Origin: Filimonas zeae
Lineage (GTDB): Bacteria > Bacteroidota > Bacteroidia > Chitinophagales > Chitinophagaceae
Length of the DNA: 64,000 bases
NCBI RefSeq assembly: GCF_014641615.1
Contig: NZ_BMIB01000001.1
Coordinates: 372,769 to 436,768, forward strand
Direction of reading: 5' to 3'
Shown here piece by piece: positions 43,727 to 53,112 of the stretch. Within the stretch, counting starts at the first letter, position 1; each line of letters opens with the position of its first letter. The notes under the pieces are model-generated. The model made no database searches and had not been told where the DNA came from. It worked only from the letters and a program-made list of their open reading frames with translations. A program made the translations under genes and the position numbers.

Positions 43727-45031
43727 TTATTTATTAAGAAAAGGGGCCGCCCAGGCCGAATGTCGAATCAGCACCAGGTACTGATAATGCATGCCGGCAG
43801 GGTTGTTCAGCTTTAGCCAGGCACCTGGAGGTAAGGGCATTTGTGTATCCATAAATCCGGGAAACTGTTGCATGGCAGGGCCTGCTTGCTGCATATCAAA
43901 AATAGTAATGCTGTGGGGGCGGGTAATAGCTTTCAGCATATCGCAACCTTTAATTTTCATCAGCATACCATCCTGCGACAGTACATCCGTTTTCAGGTAC
44001 TGGTGCGTGCCGGATTGGTTGGGTATGGTTGGCAATTTATCCTGTGGCAGCACACCTGGGGGAAAAGGCATTGCATTCATAGTAGCGTCTATCATAATAT
44101 CGCTATCCATATACAACAGGTTAAGAGATACCATCTGATCTTTTACCGGCAGTGCGGAATTTTTCAGGCGGCCTGCAAAAGCATACCGGTCGTTCACCTG
44201 ATCCTGAATGGTATGGTAAAAGCCCAGAAAGCCGTACATAGGGGCGTGTTGCAGCTGCTGGTAATAAGCCGTATAGTTATTTACAAACTGCTGCTCGCGG
44301 CTACCGTTGGTAAAATACACCAGCAGGTTATTTACCAACCGGGTAAAATCGGTAAAGTTGTTTTGCAAAGCGGTTTGGTAAGGGGCTGCATGGGTAAGCA
44401 ATTGTGTTTCCAACGCCTGTAACTGCGTGCTGCACGTGGCTTTTACAATGCTATCGGCGTGCAGACTGTTATAAACACTATCTACCAGCGGCAGTTGCTG
44501 CCATTGTTTATCGGCCAGTAAACGATCAAAATAGGCAATGTTCAAAGGCAGTTGTTGTATTTTATCAATACCCCATATGGTAATCTGCTGCTTACGTGGC
44601 AGGCTGCGGTTCCAGGTATACAGTTGCTGTAGTTTATGGTAGTAGTCTGTGTTACCCCATTGCGCTCCGGTTTTTACCCAGTAGTTAAACACAGTATCCA
44701 GGTGCTGCATTTTACCCGTTTGCAGATACTGGTTAAAATGCCAGGCCTGTGCAGCATCTACTTCGGCTATGTAGTGGCGTACACCGGCTTTCTGATGCAG
44801 GTGCTGAAACAACGCCAGATCCAGATCGTGTGCTTTCTGGTAGCCGTGTATTTCGCCGGTAAGAAATAGTTGTTTGTGGTAAAAGCTATCGGGAAAAGAA
44901 AAGGGATGGGCTGCGTTCAACGCTACTTCGTGCTTATGTTGTTGCAGATATTGCTGAAGCGCCAGTGAATCCTGTGCGTAGGAAAAGGATAGAGAAAAAG
45001 CAAGGGCGATAATCAGGTAGAAGGCTTTCAT
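43727..45031 (-). CDS. exported EreA/TIKI-like hydrolase, uncertain
   Basis: A 434-residue protein with a signal peptide (cleavage near residue 20, Ser-Tyr-Ala-Gln). The mature N-terminal part has FLTGEIHGYQKAHDLDLA (Glu60-x-His62-Gly63) and YIAEVDAAQAWHFNQYLQTG (Glu90). This arrangement recalls the erythromycin-esterase/TIKI superfamily (GE-x-H-G, then a Glu in a strand, then N-x-Y-x-x-T-G). The C-terminal half is less typical and no further catalytic histidine can be placed with confidence. Resistance to macrolides should not be inferred; the superfamily is broad. The gene lies 18 bp upstream of the LytS/LytTR pair on the same strand and could share their transcript. Confidence 0.5.
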   Translation of the reverse strand: MKAFYLIIALAFSLSFSYAQDSLALQQYLQQHKHEVALNAAHPFSFPDSFYHKQLFLTGEIHGYQKAHDLDLALFQHLHQKAGVRHYIAEVDAAQAWHFNQYLQTGKMQHLDTVFNYWVKTGAQWGNTDYYHKLQQLYTWNRSLPRKQQITIWGIDKIQQLPLNIAYFDRLLADKQWQQLPLVDSVYNSLHADSIVKATCSTQLQALETQLLTHAAPYQTALQNNFTDFTRLVNNLLVYFTNGSREQQFVNNYTAYYQQLQHAPMYGFLGFYHTIQDQVNDRYAFAGRLKNSALPVKDQMVSLNLLYMDSDIMIDATMNAMPFPPGVLPQDKLPTIPNQSGTHQYLKTDVLSQDGMLMKIKGCDMLKAITRPHSITIFDMQQAGPAMQQFPGFMDTQMPLPPGAWLKLNNPAGMHYQYLVLIRHSAWAAPFLNK

Positions 45032-45125
45032 GTGTTGCTGTTTTGATACAGCGAAATTGAAACATCTTCTACCTGATTACAAGGGTGGCAGCTTCAACCG
45101 TAGAAAAACGGGAGTGAACCGTAGG

Positions 45126-47420
45126 TTAGGCAGTAATATGGTTGGCCCACTTTTCCAGCATCACCACCATGGCCCTTAAATCAATAGGCTTACTCAGGTA
45201 ATCGTTCATGCCGGCCTGCAGGCACTCTTCCCGGTCGCCGGTAAGGGTGTTGGCAGTAAGGGCTATAATTACCGGTTGCCTGCCCAGGCTGCGTATTACA
45301 TGCGTGGCTTCAATGCCGCCCATCTCGGGCATCTGCACATCCATCAGTATCAGATCAAATACCTGTTTGCTTATTATATCAATTACTTCCAGTCCGTTGT
45401 TGGCTACCTCGGGTGCATAACCCAGGTTCTGCAGTGCGGCAGTAATTACATGCTGGTTCATCAGGTTGTCTTCCGCTACCAATATGCGTAACGGGTGCCG
45501 CTCTGCAAAGCCCGCCGGTAACAGTTCTTCCGGCTCCTGCAATTGCAGATCGCGCATTTCTATATGAAAAGCTTTTAACAAATGGTTGTCCAGCACATGC
45601 CCTTTTACCGGCTTGGCCAGCACAGAGCTGAACAGCGAAAGGTGGTTTTTAGCAGGTTCGTTACCTACACCACTCATTAGTATTACCGGCGTACCGGGGT
45701 ACTGTTGTTTTATCTGCCGGGCCAGGTGTATAGCATCTTCGGGCGGGGTAAGAATATCGGTAAGCACCAGTTCAATATCCCGGTGGTTCTTCATCTGCTG
45801 CAAAGCCTCTTTACCCGAGGCGGCGGTAACACAGCGCAGCTTGCGGTTTTCCAGCAGGCTTATCATCAGCAAACGGCTGGCAGTGTTATCTTCCGCTACC
45901 AGTATTTTTTTACCCGATATATCGGCCATTACCGTATCCAGCGGGTTCGGTTTTGCTTTGTGTATAGCATGGGTTTGAATGGTAAAAGTGAAGGAAGAAC
46001 CTTTACCAGCAGTGCTGGCAACCTGTATATGGCCGCCCATTAACCGCACCAGTTTTTCAGAGATGGCCAGGCCCAGTCCCGTGCCGCCATATTTGCGCGT
46101 AGTAGAACTATCCAGCTGCGAAAATGCTTTAAACAGCAGGCTCTGTTTGTCTTCTGCAATACCAATACCCGTATCGGTAACCGTAAAGCGCAGGGTGATA
46201 TTGCCATCCGGCGCTGTTTCCTGCACCAGCACGTCTACCGAAATTTCGCCCGATGGGGTAAACTTCAATGCATTGCTTACCAGGTTGGTAAGTACCTGCC
46301 TTAAGCGCAGGCCATCGCCCGCTATCTGGTGGGGCACATCTGCATGTATCTGGTATACCAGTTCCAGCTTTTTCTGTGCCGCGCGCGAGCTGAATATATC
46401 CAGCACGTCTTCAATGCACGATTGCAAATCAAACTCTTCCTGTTCCAGCTCCAGCTTGCCCGATTCTATTTTAGAAAAATCAAGAATATCGTTCAGTAAA
46501 CTCAGCAGACTTTCTCCACAATTAATAATAGTATTGGTATAATCGCGCTGCTGCTGGTTCAGTGGTGTACCGGCCAACAGGGCCGACATGCCCAGCACAC
46601 CATTCATTGGCGTACGTATTTCGTGGCTCATAGTGGCCAGAAAAATACTTTTGGCCTGGTTAGCCTGGTTGGCCTGTTCCGCTTCGCGGCGGGCCTGGTC
46701 GGCATTCAGGTATGCCTGCTGCAATTCCCGGTTGCTTTGGGTAAGTTTTTTGTTGGCCCTGCTCAGGTTTTCTTCGTTCTTTTTTCTTTCCTCCGATAAA
46801 CGTGCTTCTTCCTGTAAATGCTGCATGGCCAGTATCTGCTGCAGTTGTATCTCTGTGTACTTACGCATCTGGTAAGCCCACAGGCCACAGATAAAAAAGA
46901 TAACAGCAGCCAATAGTATATGAATGGCAAAAGTAGACAGTTCAAAGTATTCCATCTGGCTGAAGTACACTTCCTGGTAGCCGTTGTTCTGCAAATAGCT
47001 GAACACGGCATGGTGCACCAATACTATCAGCATAATAGGTATCTGCAGCCTCCATTTCTGGTAGGTGATAAGTAAGGCGCTGCCTATAAATGCAAAAAAG
47101 TGCATTTCAAAAAGCCCGTGCATCTGGTATATGAACTGAGCCATAAATATGCCCAGCACACTACTTAATACATACTGGTATAGATTAGACTGGGGCAGCA
47201 GCAGTTTGGCAGAGTAGTAGGCAGTAAGGCATAGGCTGCCTACGCCAATAGCTATCAGCCACGTATCATAGTAAAAGGCCAGTAGCAAGCCTATTACAAA
47301 AAAGCCAGGTAAGAAATAGTTCATTAACCTGTCTGACCGTTCTTTTACATTTCTATGTAAGGCCATGGTATGAGCATGTTGTGGATTGGTATGAAGGGAA
47401 TTTACTTGTGTTCCTGTCAT
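45126..47420 (-). CDS. hybrid sensor kinase with two receiver domains
   Basis: A 764-residue protein. Residues 35-200 hold about six membrane segments, then a coiled coil (about 205-255). The HisKA domain has His266 in [11 protein letters not shown], and the HATPase domain has FKFTPSGEI and [10 protein letters not shown]. Receiver 1 (from about 490) contains ILVAEDN and [12 protein letters not shown]. Receiver 2 (from about 635) contains [11 protein letters not shown] and [13 protein letters not shown]. No periplasmic sensor domain. Its ATG overlaps the stop of the thioredoxin-like gene upstream (ATGA), strongly suggesting translational coupling and a functional link, perhaps redox sensing. 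Confidence 0.93.
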   Translation of the reverse strand: MTGTQVNSLHTNPQHAHTMALHRNVKERSDRLMNYFLPGFFVIGLLLAFYYDTWLIAIGVGSLCLTAYYSAKLLLPQSNLYQYVLSSVLGIFMAQFIYQMHGLFEMHFFAFIGSALLITYQKWRLQIPIMLIVLVHHAVFSYLQNNGYQEVYFSQMEYFELSTFAIHILLAAVIFFICGLWAYQMRKYTEIQLQQILAMQHLQEEARLSEERKKNEENLSRANKKLTQSNRELQQAYLNADQARREAEQANQANQAKSIFLATMSHEIRTPMNGVLGMSALLAGTPLNQQQRDYTNTIINCGESLLSLLNDILDFSKIESGKLELEQEEFDLQSCIEDVLDIFSSRAAQKKLELVYQIHADVPHQIAGDGLRLRQVLTNLVSNALKFTPSGEISVDVLVQETAPDGNITLRFTVTDTGIGIAEDKQSLLFKAFSQLDSSTTRKYGGTGLGLAISEKLVRLMGGHIQVASTAGKGSSFTFTIQTHAIHKAKPNPLDTVMADISGKKILVAEDNTASRLLMISLLENRKLRCVTAASGKEALQQMKNHRDIELVLTDILTPPEDAIHLARQIKQQYPGTPVILMSGVGNEPAKNHLSLFSSVLAKPVKGHVLDNHLLKAFHIEMRDLQLQEPEELLPAGFAERHPLRILVAEDNLMNQHVITAALQNLGYAPEVANNGLEVIDIISKQVFDLILMDVQMPEMGGIEATHVIRSLGRQPVIIALTANTLTGDREECLQAGMNDYLSKPIDLRAMVVMLEKWANHITA

Positions 47421-48013
47421 TTTTTACAAGAGTTCGGGAGTTGACATCCATAGGCCTTTGTTGCCTCCGGCGCTACCGGTACAATGGTATTATGCAGCAG
47501 GGCATTCAGGGCTATTTCAGCGTAATTTGTTTGTATATCAGTACAATAGCGGCTTTTATTATAGTTGCCACGAAAATGCAGTTGCCGGTACCCGTTCAGT
47601 ATAACCGCCTGGGGGGTAGCGTATACACCGCAGGCAGTGGCAAGAGAAGTGTCGGTTAATACCGGCACATTTACATGAAAGCGTTGCTGTATCTCTTCCT
47701 GCGTATACTTTTTGCTGGTCATTAACACAATGGCAAAGCTGGCCTGTTTACCATATTTATTGACCAGCGAAGCAAAATGGGGGATATTAAAACGGGAGCA
47801 GGGGCAGTCGGGATTGAAGAAATGCAGCAATACCGGTTTGTTGCCATTCATCGCAATAGCCGCAGGCAATACCACCGGCGTTCCGGTGGCTACAGGTTTA
47901 TAACCGGCAGGTACAGGAGTAGGCAGGGCATATACCCATTCATTACGCCAGAACAGCGCTATCACTCCGCAGAGTAAAACAAGTAACCAGGCAATTACCA
48001 ATTTTTTTCTCAT
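47417..48013 (-). CDS. membrane-anchored thioredoxin-fold protein with C-P-C motif
   Basis: A 198-residue protein with one N-terminal membrane helix (residues 6-22). A thioredoxin-like domain starts near residue 58 with [20 protein letters not shown]. The expected C-x-x-C is replaced by Cys70-Pro-Cys72. The cis-Pro loop is [13 protein letters not shown]-terminal tail has two more cysteines in [13 protein letters not shown]. The domain would lie in the periplasm. The gene is coupled to the following hybrid kinase by an ATGA overlap. It resembles DUF6436-type proteins; no reaction can be assigned. Confidence 0.8.
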   Translation of the reverse strand: MRKKLVIAWLLVLLCGVIALFWRNEWVYALPTPVPAGYKPVATGTPVVLPAAIAMNGNKPVLLHFFNPDCPCSRFNIPHFASLVNKYGKQASFAIVLMTSKKYTQEEIQQRFHVNVPVLTDTSLATACGVYATPQAVILNGYRQLHFRGNYNKSRYCTDIQTNYAEIALNALLHNTIVPVAPEATKAYGCQLPNSCKK

Positions 48014-48130
48014 GCCCCATGTCCGTTTTGAAAAAATAGAGGGTATGTTCTCTAGCCTGAATTTATAGTTTTTTCGGGTTCCTTGTCTGTTTTTGTATAA
48101 AAAACAGTTTTAGCATTGTTTATGAGTGCA

Positions 48131-50287
48131 TTACGAGGTAAGGGCGTGGTAAAGCTTTTGTGCCAGCTGCATTTCGTTGAATGGTTTTGCCAGTACATCA
48201 GTAAATCCCGCCTGTTTCAGCGCAGTAATTTCCGCTTCGTCATACGTATGGGCCGAGGATAAAATTACCGGTACAAATGCCAGCCTGCTGTTGCGTATGG
48301 CGCTTACCAATGCATTGCCATCCATACCTGCCATTTCCATATCCGTAAGTACTATATCTGCATTTTCCTGTAGCAACAACTCAAAAGCTTCCTTACCATT
48401 GGTAGCCAGTAATACTTCTGCATTCCAGTTACGCGTCATTATGCTTACCAGTTTCAGGTTCAGCTCATTGTCATCTGCCACCAGTATTTTTTTGCCACTG
48501 AAGATGGAGGTGTCTGCAACAGGGGCTGCATGGCCGCTTTGCGCAGGTAGTACCGCGTTGGAATAAGGAATAGTAAACTGCATGGTAGTGCCCTTACCCG
48601 GCACGCTTTCTACCGCAATACTGCCATTTTGCAACTGCACCAGCTTGTGGCATATATACAGGCCCAGGCCCGAGCCCTTTTGGGCATCGCCTTCATTTAC
48701 CTGGTAATACGGGGTAAACAGCTGTGCCTGCTGTGCTTTGGACATGCCGGCACCTGTATCTGTAACAGCAACTGTTAACACAGGTTTATCTGCCTGCTGC
48801 TCCAGCGTGGCCTGTAGGGTTACACTTCCTTTTTCTGTGTACTTAATAGCATTGGAAAGCAGGTTTATTACCAGCTGGTTAAGCCGGAACAAATCGCCGG
48901 TAATCAGCTGCGTGTTTTTGCCGGTGAAATGATATTGCAGATGCAGTTGTTTCTGTTGTGCGCTGAAACGCATAGACTCTACAGCCTGCCCTAAGGTGCG
49001 GTAGGGGTTAAAGCGTATAGACTGTAACTGAAAACGGCCGCTTTCCAGGCGCGACATATCCAGTACATGGTTTACAGTACCCAATAGCATGTCAGAAGAA
49101 AACTGAACCGAATCCAGCATTTCTGTTTGCCCTGCTGTAAGCCCGCTTTTGCGAAACGCCTGTAAAAAGCCGATGATAGCATTCAATGGGTTTCTTATTT
49201 CGTGGCTCATAGTAGCCAGTAAATCTGTTTTCTGCTGGGCCAGGTTGGTAGCCAGTTCGTATTCACGGGCCAGCTGCTGTTCGGCACGGCCTATCTTTCT
49301 AACATACGTAATAATCAGCACCGCAAACACCAGCAATAACAGCAGGTTAAACATACCCGTGCGGTTGAGCAGTTGCTGGGTGCGCTGGTATTCCTGCAGG
49401 GCAGTGGTTTTAATATTTTCAGACAACGCGTAGGAGCAGGCCTGCAAACTGGTGGTTAGCTGTTTCAGTTGCTCCATCATATGCTGGTTAATAATAATCA
49501 TGTTGGCCTGGTCGGTGCTCAGCTGTTGCTGTTTGTTGCGCAGGGTATGCAGCAATTGCTGATAAAAAGCATCTGCCGTTTGTACTTTTACTACCGTGTG
49601 GTGCACGGTATCCCGGTAGGTTTTCTCCACTGTGTTATTAATTACCGTAGCGGCATTGCTGCGTATGGTATCCTGTTTACCGGAGAAGGCATCTTTCAGC
49701 TTTCTGAAAAAGCCTTTTTTACGGGTTTCCACTACAGGCGCGGGTTTTACCGTATCGGCATGTTGCTGTTGTGCAGCGGCTCTTTGCCGGGCCAGCCGGT
49801 CTATAGCATTAAACAGCGTGGTTTGGGCATTACGGGACGTAAAATTACCGGCCAGTATAATTACCGAATCAAAGCTTTTCTTCAGCTCAAATATCTGATC
49901 AGATAACATTACTTTTTGCTGATACAACTGACGCGTTGCAGCTGGCTGTATGGTTGATGCCGGTAGCGTACTATCGCCCGCCAGCAGGTTCAGCGAATCC
50001 ATTTTTACAAAAGCCTGCTGTAGTTTGTTTTTATAACCCGCCAGCTTTTGCGGACTGTAAGAGAGTATAGCCAGCTGAAAATCATTTTCTGCCTGATTCA
50101 GCAACAGCAATGCTTCGCCCGCCTGTTCGCCGGGGTAACGGCTGTTTTGTACTACGGTAAGTAAATGTTGACTGCGCTGATTAATCTGATAGCGGAAGTA
50201 GAGGGCTACAAGGGTAAGGGCGGCAACAAAACACATCAGGCTTATCATAAGCCTTTGCATCAGCTTTTTCTTATGCAGCAGCGGCAT
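48131..50287 (-). CDS. hybrid sensor kinase with CHASE3-like input and one receiver
   Basis: A 718-residue protein if the ATG at 50287 is used; a GTG at 50332 would add 15 residues but does not improve the N-terminus. Layout: transmembrane helix at about 15-32, a long helical extracytoplasmic region (about 35-310), a second helix at about 313-335. HisKA follows with phospho-acceptor His362 in MSHEIRNPLNA, and HATPase contains AIKYTEKGSV and KGSGLGLYI. The C-terminal receiver has ILVADDNELNL and IVLTDMEMAGMDG. The helical input with an internal Lys/Arg-rich insertion resembles CHASE3-like or methyl-accepting-type sensors. It is separated by 117 bp from the thioredoxin-like gene on the same strand. 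Confidence 0.9.
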   Translation of the reverse strand: MPLLHKKKLMQRLMISLMCFVAALTLVALYFRYQINQRSQHLLTVVQNSRYPGEQAGEALLLLNQAENDFQLAILSYSPQKLAGYKNKLQQAFVKMDSLNLLAGDSTLPASTIQPAATRQLYQQKVMLSDQIFELKKSFDSVIILAGNFTSRNAQTTLFNAIDRLARQRAAAQQQHADTVKPAPVVETRKKGFFRKLKDAFSGKQDTIRSNAATVINNTVEKTYRDTVHHTVVKVQTADAFYQQLLHTLRNKQQQLSTDQANMIIINQHMMEQLKQLTTSLQACSYALSENIKTTALQEYQRTQQLLNRTGMFNLLLLLVFAVLIITYVRKIGRAEQQLAREYELATNLAQQKTDLLATMSHEIRNPLNAIIGFLQAFRKSGLTAGQTEMLDSVQFSSDMLLGTVNHVLDMSRLESGRFQLQSIRFNPYRTLGQAVESMRFSAQQKQLHLQYHFTGKNTQLITGDLFRLNQLVINLLSNAIKYTEKGSVTLQATLEQQADKPVLTVAVTDTGAGMSKAQQAQLFTPYYQVNEGDAQKGSGLGLYICHKLVQLQNGSIAVESVPGKGTTMQFTIPYSNAVLPAQSGHAAPVADTSIFSGKKILVADDNELNLKLVSIMTRNWNAEVLLATNGKEAFELLLQENADIVLTDMEMAGMDGNALVSAIRNSRLAFVPVILSSAHTYDEAEITALKQAGFTDVLAKPFNEMQLAQKLYHALTS

Positions 50288-50386
50288 ACAGTATTTTTTA
50301 AGGGTACGGCCGCAAAGGTGCAACAAATGCACACAATAACAATGGTAAAATTATTCTACATTTTCTATCCCTTCTTACAGTGTGTA

Positions 50387-50554
50387 TTACTCCCATTTCC
50401 GCTGCATGTTTTCGTACGATTCTTTGGATACGGTAGCGTCCTTTTTAGTACGCGAAATGCCTTTCTTTTTACGGGCATTGATATTATTTACCAGGGAATT
50501 GGTTACCCCCAGTTTATTTTTACCGGCGCTGCCGGCTCTTGCTTTCTTAGTCAT
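50387..50554 (-). CDS. small basic protein, 55 aa
   Basis: Begins MTKKARAGSAGKNKLGVTNS and ends Gln-Arg-Lys-Trp-Glu. Highly basic, with repeated Lys/Arg clusters (INARKKKGISRTKKD), no membrane segment. It lies 11 bp after the stop of the acidic 71-residue protein gene on the same strand; the two appear to be one unit. Such short basic proteins occur in many Bacteroidota, without a function known to me. The frame, spacing and charge pattern support it as real. Confidence 0.65.
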   Translation of the reverse strand: MTKKARAGSAGKNKLGVTNSLVNNINARKKKGISRTKKDATVSKESYENMQRKWE

Positions 50555-50565
50555 TACTGTAACAT

Positions 50566-50781
50566 TTAATCGTTGGAATTATCTTTTCGTGCCAGCTCGC
50601 CCTCGTCCAGGTCGTCCTCTTCACCGGCTATATCCATATCCGGGTCTTGCTCCATATCATTTTCGGCCTGTTCCAGCGCTTGTTTTGTTGCGTTTTTATC
50701 TGCATCGGGCTGTACGGCCTGTTGTGTTGCCTTATTGCCTGCATTGGTTGGCCCGGCCTGCTTTGGAGATGGTGTACTCAT
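50566..50781 (-). CDS. small acidic protein, 71 aa
   Basis: Begins MSTPSPKQAGPTNAGNK and continues with a helical Gln/Ala part. The C-terminal half is strongly acidic (DMEQDPDMDIAGEEDDLDEG). No membrane helix or signal. Probably disordered. Its partner gene encodes a basic protein immediately downstream, so an electrostatic pair is conceivable (inference). It follows the terminator hairpin at 50824-50859 that isolates it from etfA. Confidence 0.65.
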   Translation of the reverse strand: MSTPSPKQAGPTNAGNKATQQAVQPDADKNATKQALEQAENDMEQDPDMDIAGEEDDLDEGELARKDNSND

Positions 50782-50823
50782 AGTATCTGTTTAATAATAA
50801 CGGCTAAAAAGACTATGCCATAA

Positions 50824-50859
50824 AAAAAGTCCCGCTTCCATACCGGAGCGGGACTTTTT
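50824..50859. terminator. bidirectional terminator downstream of etfA
   Basis: AAAAAGTCCCGCT and AGCGGGACTTTTT with a 10-base loop, 18 bp from the etfA stop. Confidence 0.9.
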
Positions 50860-50877
50860 AACAGATACCTGTTATTA

Positions 50878-51837
50878 CTATCCTTTTAACTGCTTAATAG
50901 CAGCAGTCAATTTAGGTACTACTTCAAACGCATCGCCTACAATACCGTAGTCTGCTGCTTTAAAGAAAGGTGCTTCCGGGTCTTTGTTAATCACTACCAT
51001 TACCTTACTGCGGTTAACGCCCGCCAGGTGCTGAATAGCGCCGGAAATACCAATAGCTATGTACAGGTTAGGCGCTACCTGAAAACCGGTTTGCCCAACG
51101 TGTTCGTGGTGCGGGCGCCAGTGGCTGTCTGCCACAGGGCGGCTACAAGCCAGCGCCGCATGTAATACATGCGCCAGATCTTCTACTATACCCCAGTTTT
51201 CCGGGCCTTTTAAACCACGGCCGGCACTTACTACTATATCTGCTTCTGTTAACGGCACTTCACCGCTTACTTTGTTTACAGCAGTTACTTTAACGCGCGC
51301 AGCAACAGGGGTAACGTCCAGTGCTTTAACCTCAGCAGTACCGCCCACCGCTTCTACTTTAAAGCTGTTAGGATTAACTGAAATTACTTTTATGGCAGAG
51401 GTAACCGATACATTGGCAAATGCTTTACCGCTGAATACGGCTTTCTTTACCACAAAGCCACTGGCAGTATCGGGTAAAGCTACCGCACCTGCTACCAGGC
51501 CTGCCTTCAGCGCAGCAGATACACGTGGTGCAACCGCTTTGCCGGTTTGGTTATGGCTGAATATTACCACAGTAGCGCCGGTAGTACCAACCGCAGCAGT
51601 AATAGCTTTGGCATACACCTGCGCATCCAGTGTGTTAAAGGTTTCGTTGGCTACCTGGTATACCGTGCTGATGCCGTACTGGCCCAGGGCCGCAACATCT
51701 TCCGTAACAGTACCCAGTAATAAACCCGCAGCAGGTACACCCAGTTGTTTGGCTACCGCAGCGCCGTAGGTTAACGCTTCCAGAGAAGCTTTTTTAACGT
51801 GACCATCCGCATGGTCTATCAGTATTAAAACAGACAT
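50878..51837 (-). CDS. etfA: electron transfer flavoprotein subunit alpha
   Basis: A 319-residue protein. The N-terminal part is an ETF domain; the C-terminal FAD-binding part has the motifs VSAGRGLKGPENWG, ADSHWRPHHEHVGQTG, APNLYIAIGISGAIQHLAG and NKDPEAPFFKAADYGIVGD. ETF carries electrons from acyl-CoA dehydrogenases to the quinone pool via ETF:QO. The gene follows etfB after 40 bp in the same transcript. Slightly longer spacing than usual between the two, with no hairpin visible. Confidence 0.97.
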   Translation of the reverse strand: MSVLILIDHADGHVKKASLEALTYGAAVAKQLGVPAAGLLLGTVTEDVAALGQYGISTVYQVANETFNTLDAQVYAKAITAAVGTTGATVVIFSHNQTGKAVAPRVSAALKAGLVAGAVALPDTASGFVVKKAVFSGKAFANVSVTSAIKVISVNPNSFKVEAVGGTAEVKALDVTPVAARVKVTAVNKVSGEVPLTEADIVVSAGRGLKGPENWGIVEDLAHVLHAALACSRPVADSHWRPHHEHVGQTGFQVAPNLYIAIGISGAIQHLAGVNRSKVMVVINKDPEAPFFKAADYGIVGDAFEVVPKLTAAIKQLKG

Positions 51838-51877
51838 GGTTTTCGCTTTTGAATGTTAACTTTTGACTTTACTCAGC

Positions 51878-52621
51878 TTAGATCACTTTAGCCTCTTCAT
51901 GTAACAGGCGTACCAGTTCATCTACATTATCTGCAGCAACCAGTTTAACACCCGCTTTGGCTGGTGGCAGTTCGTAGCTTACCACCTGGGTTAAGTTGTC
52001 GGCACCCACCGGCTCCACTACTTTCAGCGGTTTGGTTCTTGCCGCCATAATACCGCGCATGTTAGGAATACGTTGTTCAGCCACACCCTTCTGGCAGCTT
52101 ACCACTACCGGCAGCGCCACTTCCGCTACTTCTTCACCGCCTTCAATTTCGCGGGTAACAACAGCAGTAGTACCGTTCAGTTCAAATTTGGTAGCCAGCG
52201 CCACATAAGGCACATCCAGCAGTTCTGCTACCATACCGCCTATAGAAGCTCCGTTAAAATCAATGGTTTCCTTACCAGCCAGTATCAGGTCGTACCCGCC
52301 CTGTTTAGCTATTTCTGCAATCTGCGATGCAATAAAAAAGCTGTCGCCACCTTCTGCGTTAACACGTATAGCTTCATCGCCACCCAGTGCCAGTGCCTTG
52401 CGTATTACCGGCTCGGTATCAGCGCCACCCACCGTTACCAGATGAATAACCGTAGCGGCATCTTTTTCTTTCAGCTCAATGGCTCTTACCAGTGAATACC
52501 ATTCATCATATGGATTAATGATCCACTGCACACCTGCCTCATCAAACTTCGTGTTGCCATCTTTAAAAGCAATCTTAGACGTAGTGTCAGGTGTTTTACT
52601 TACACAGACTAATATCTTCAT
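51878..52621 (-). CDS. etfB: electron transfer flavoprotein subunit beta
   Basis: A 247-residue protein with the EtfB fold: ILVCVSKTPDTTSK at the N-terminus, the NPYDEW segment near residue 37, the AMP/adenine-binding region, and the family signature near residues 150-200 (VTREIEGGEEVAEVALPVVVS). It forms a heterodimer with EtfA. First gene of the operon. Upstream, a TATCTTTA near 52650 resembles a -7 element, but no matching -33 was found. Confidence 0.97.
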   Translation of the reverse strand: MKILVCVSKTPDTTSKIAFKDGNTKFDEAGVQWIINPYDEWYSLVRAIELKEKDAATVIHLVTVGGADTEPVIRKALALGGDEAIRVNAEGGDSFFIASQIAEIAKQGGYDLILAGKETIDFNGASIGGMVAELLDVPYVALATKFELNGTTAVVTREIEGGEEVAEVALPVVVSCQKGVAEQRIPNMRGIMAARTKPLKVVEPVGADNLTQVVSYELPPAKAGVKLVAADNVDELVRLLHEEAKVI

Positions 52622-52782
52622 GTTGAAAGGAATTTTTTAGCTTTCTCGGGTAAAGATAAGGACCAGGGAGGAAACACCATTTACGAACAAGGATAATACT
52701 GCGGGTAGCGTAACAGATAGTTTGGGAAAAAGATAGTGTTAAAACTTATTGCTGGTGTAATTTGCAGCCTTTACAGGCAGCT

Positions 52783-53094
52783 ATGAACAGAATAGAAAGG
52801 ATACTTCAGTTACTGCAAACCGCGCCCAAAGACAATTTTCTGAGGCATGCGCTGGCTTTGGAGTACGGAAAACTAGGGGAGGAGGCAAAGGCCAGACAGT
52901 TGTTTGAAGACATACTTACAGAATTTCCCGATTATATAGGCAGTTATTATCACTTAGGCAAGCTTTTGGAGCGTACGGGCGAAAATGAACTGGCGCTGGA
53001 GTGGTACGCAAAAGGTATGGCTGCTGCCCGCCAGGTGGGCGACAGGCACGCTTATGGCGAATTGCAGGGCGCGCATGATGAATTAGCCTATTAA
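52783..53094 (+). CDS. small TPR protein
   Basis: A 103-residue protein; the ATG at 52783 is chosen over an upstream TTG. Three helical hairpins fit TPRs (FLRHALALEYGKLGEEAKA, YYHLGKLLERTGENELALEW and the following one). No signal peptide. Such single-domain TPR proteins act as adapters; partner unknown. The stop lies 18 bp before the start of the barrel gene at 53113, so the two may be translated from one message. Confidence 0.8.
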   Translation: MNRIERILQLLQTAPKDNFLRHALALEYGKLGEEAKARQLFEDILTEFPDYIGSYYHLGKLLERTGENELALEWYAKGMAAARQVGDRHAYGELQGAHDELAY

Positions 53095-53112
53095 TTGTTT
53101 GAAAACTATAGC

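Noticed and set aside
43727..45031. Macrolide resistance esterase
   Set aside because: Only part of the superfamily centre is visible, and the protein is exported; calling resistance would go beyond the evidence.
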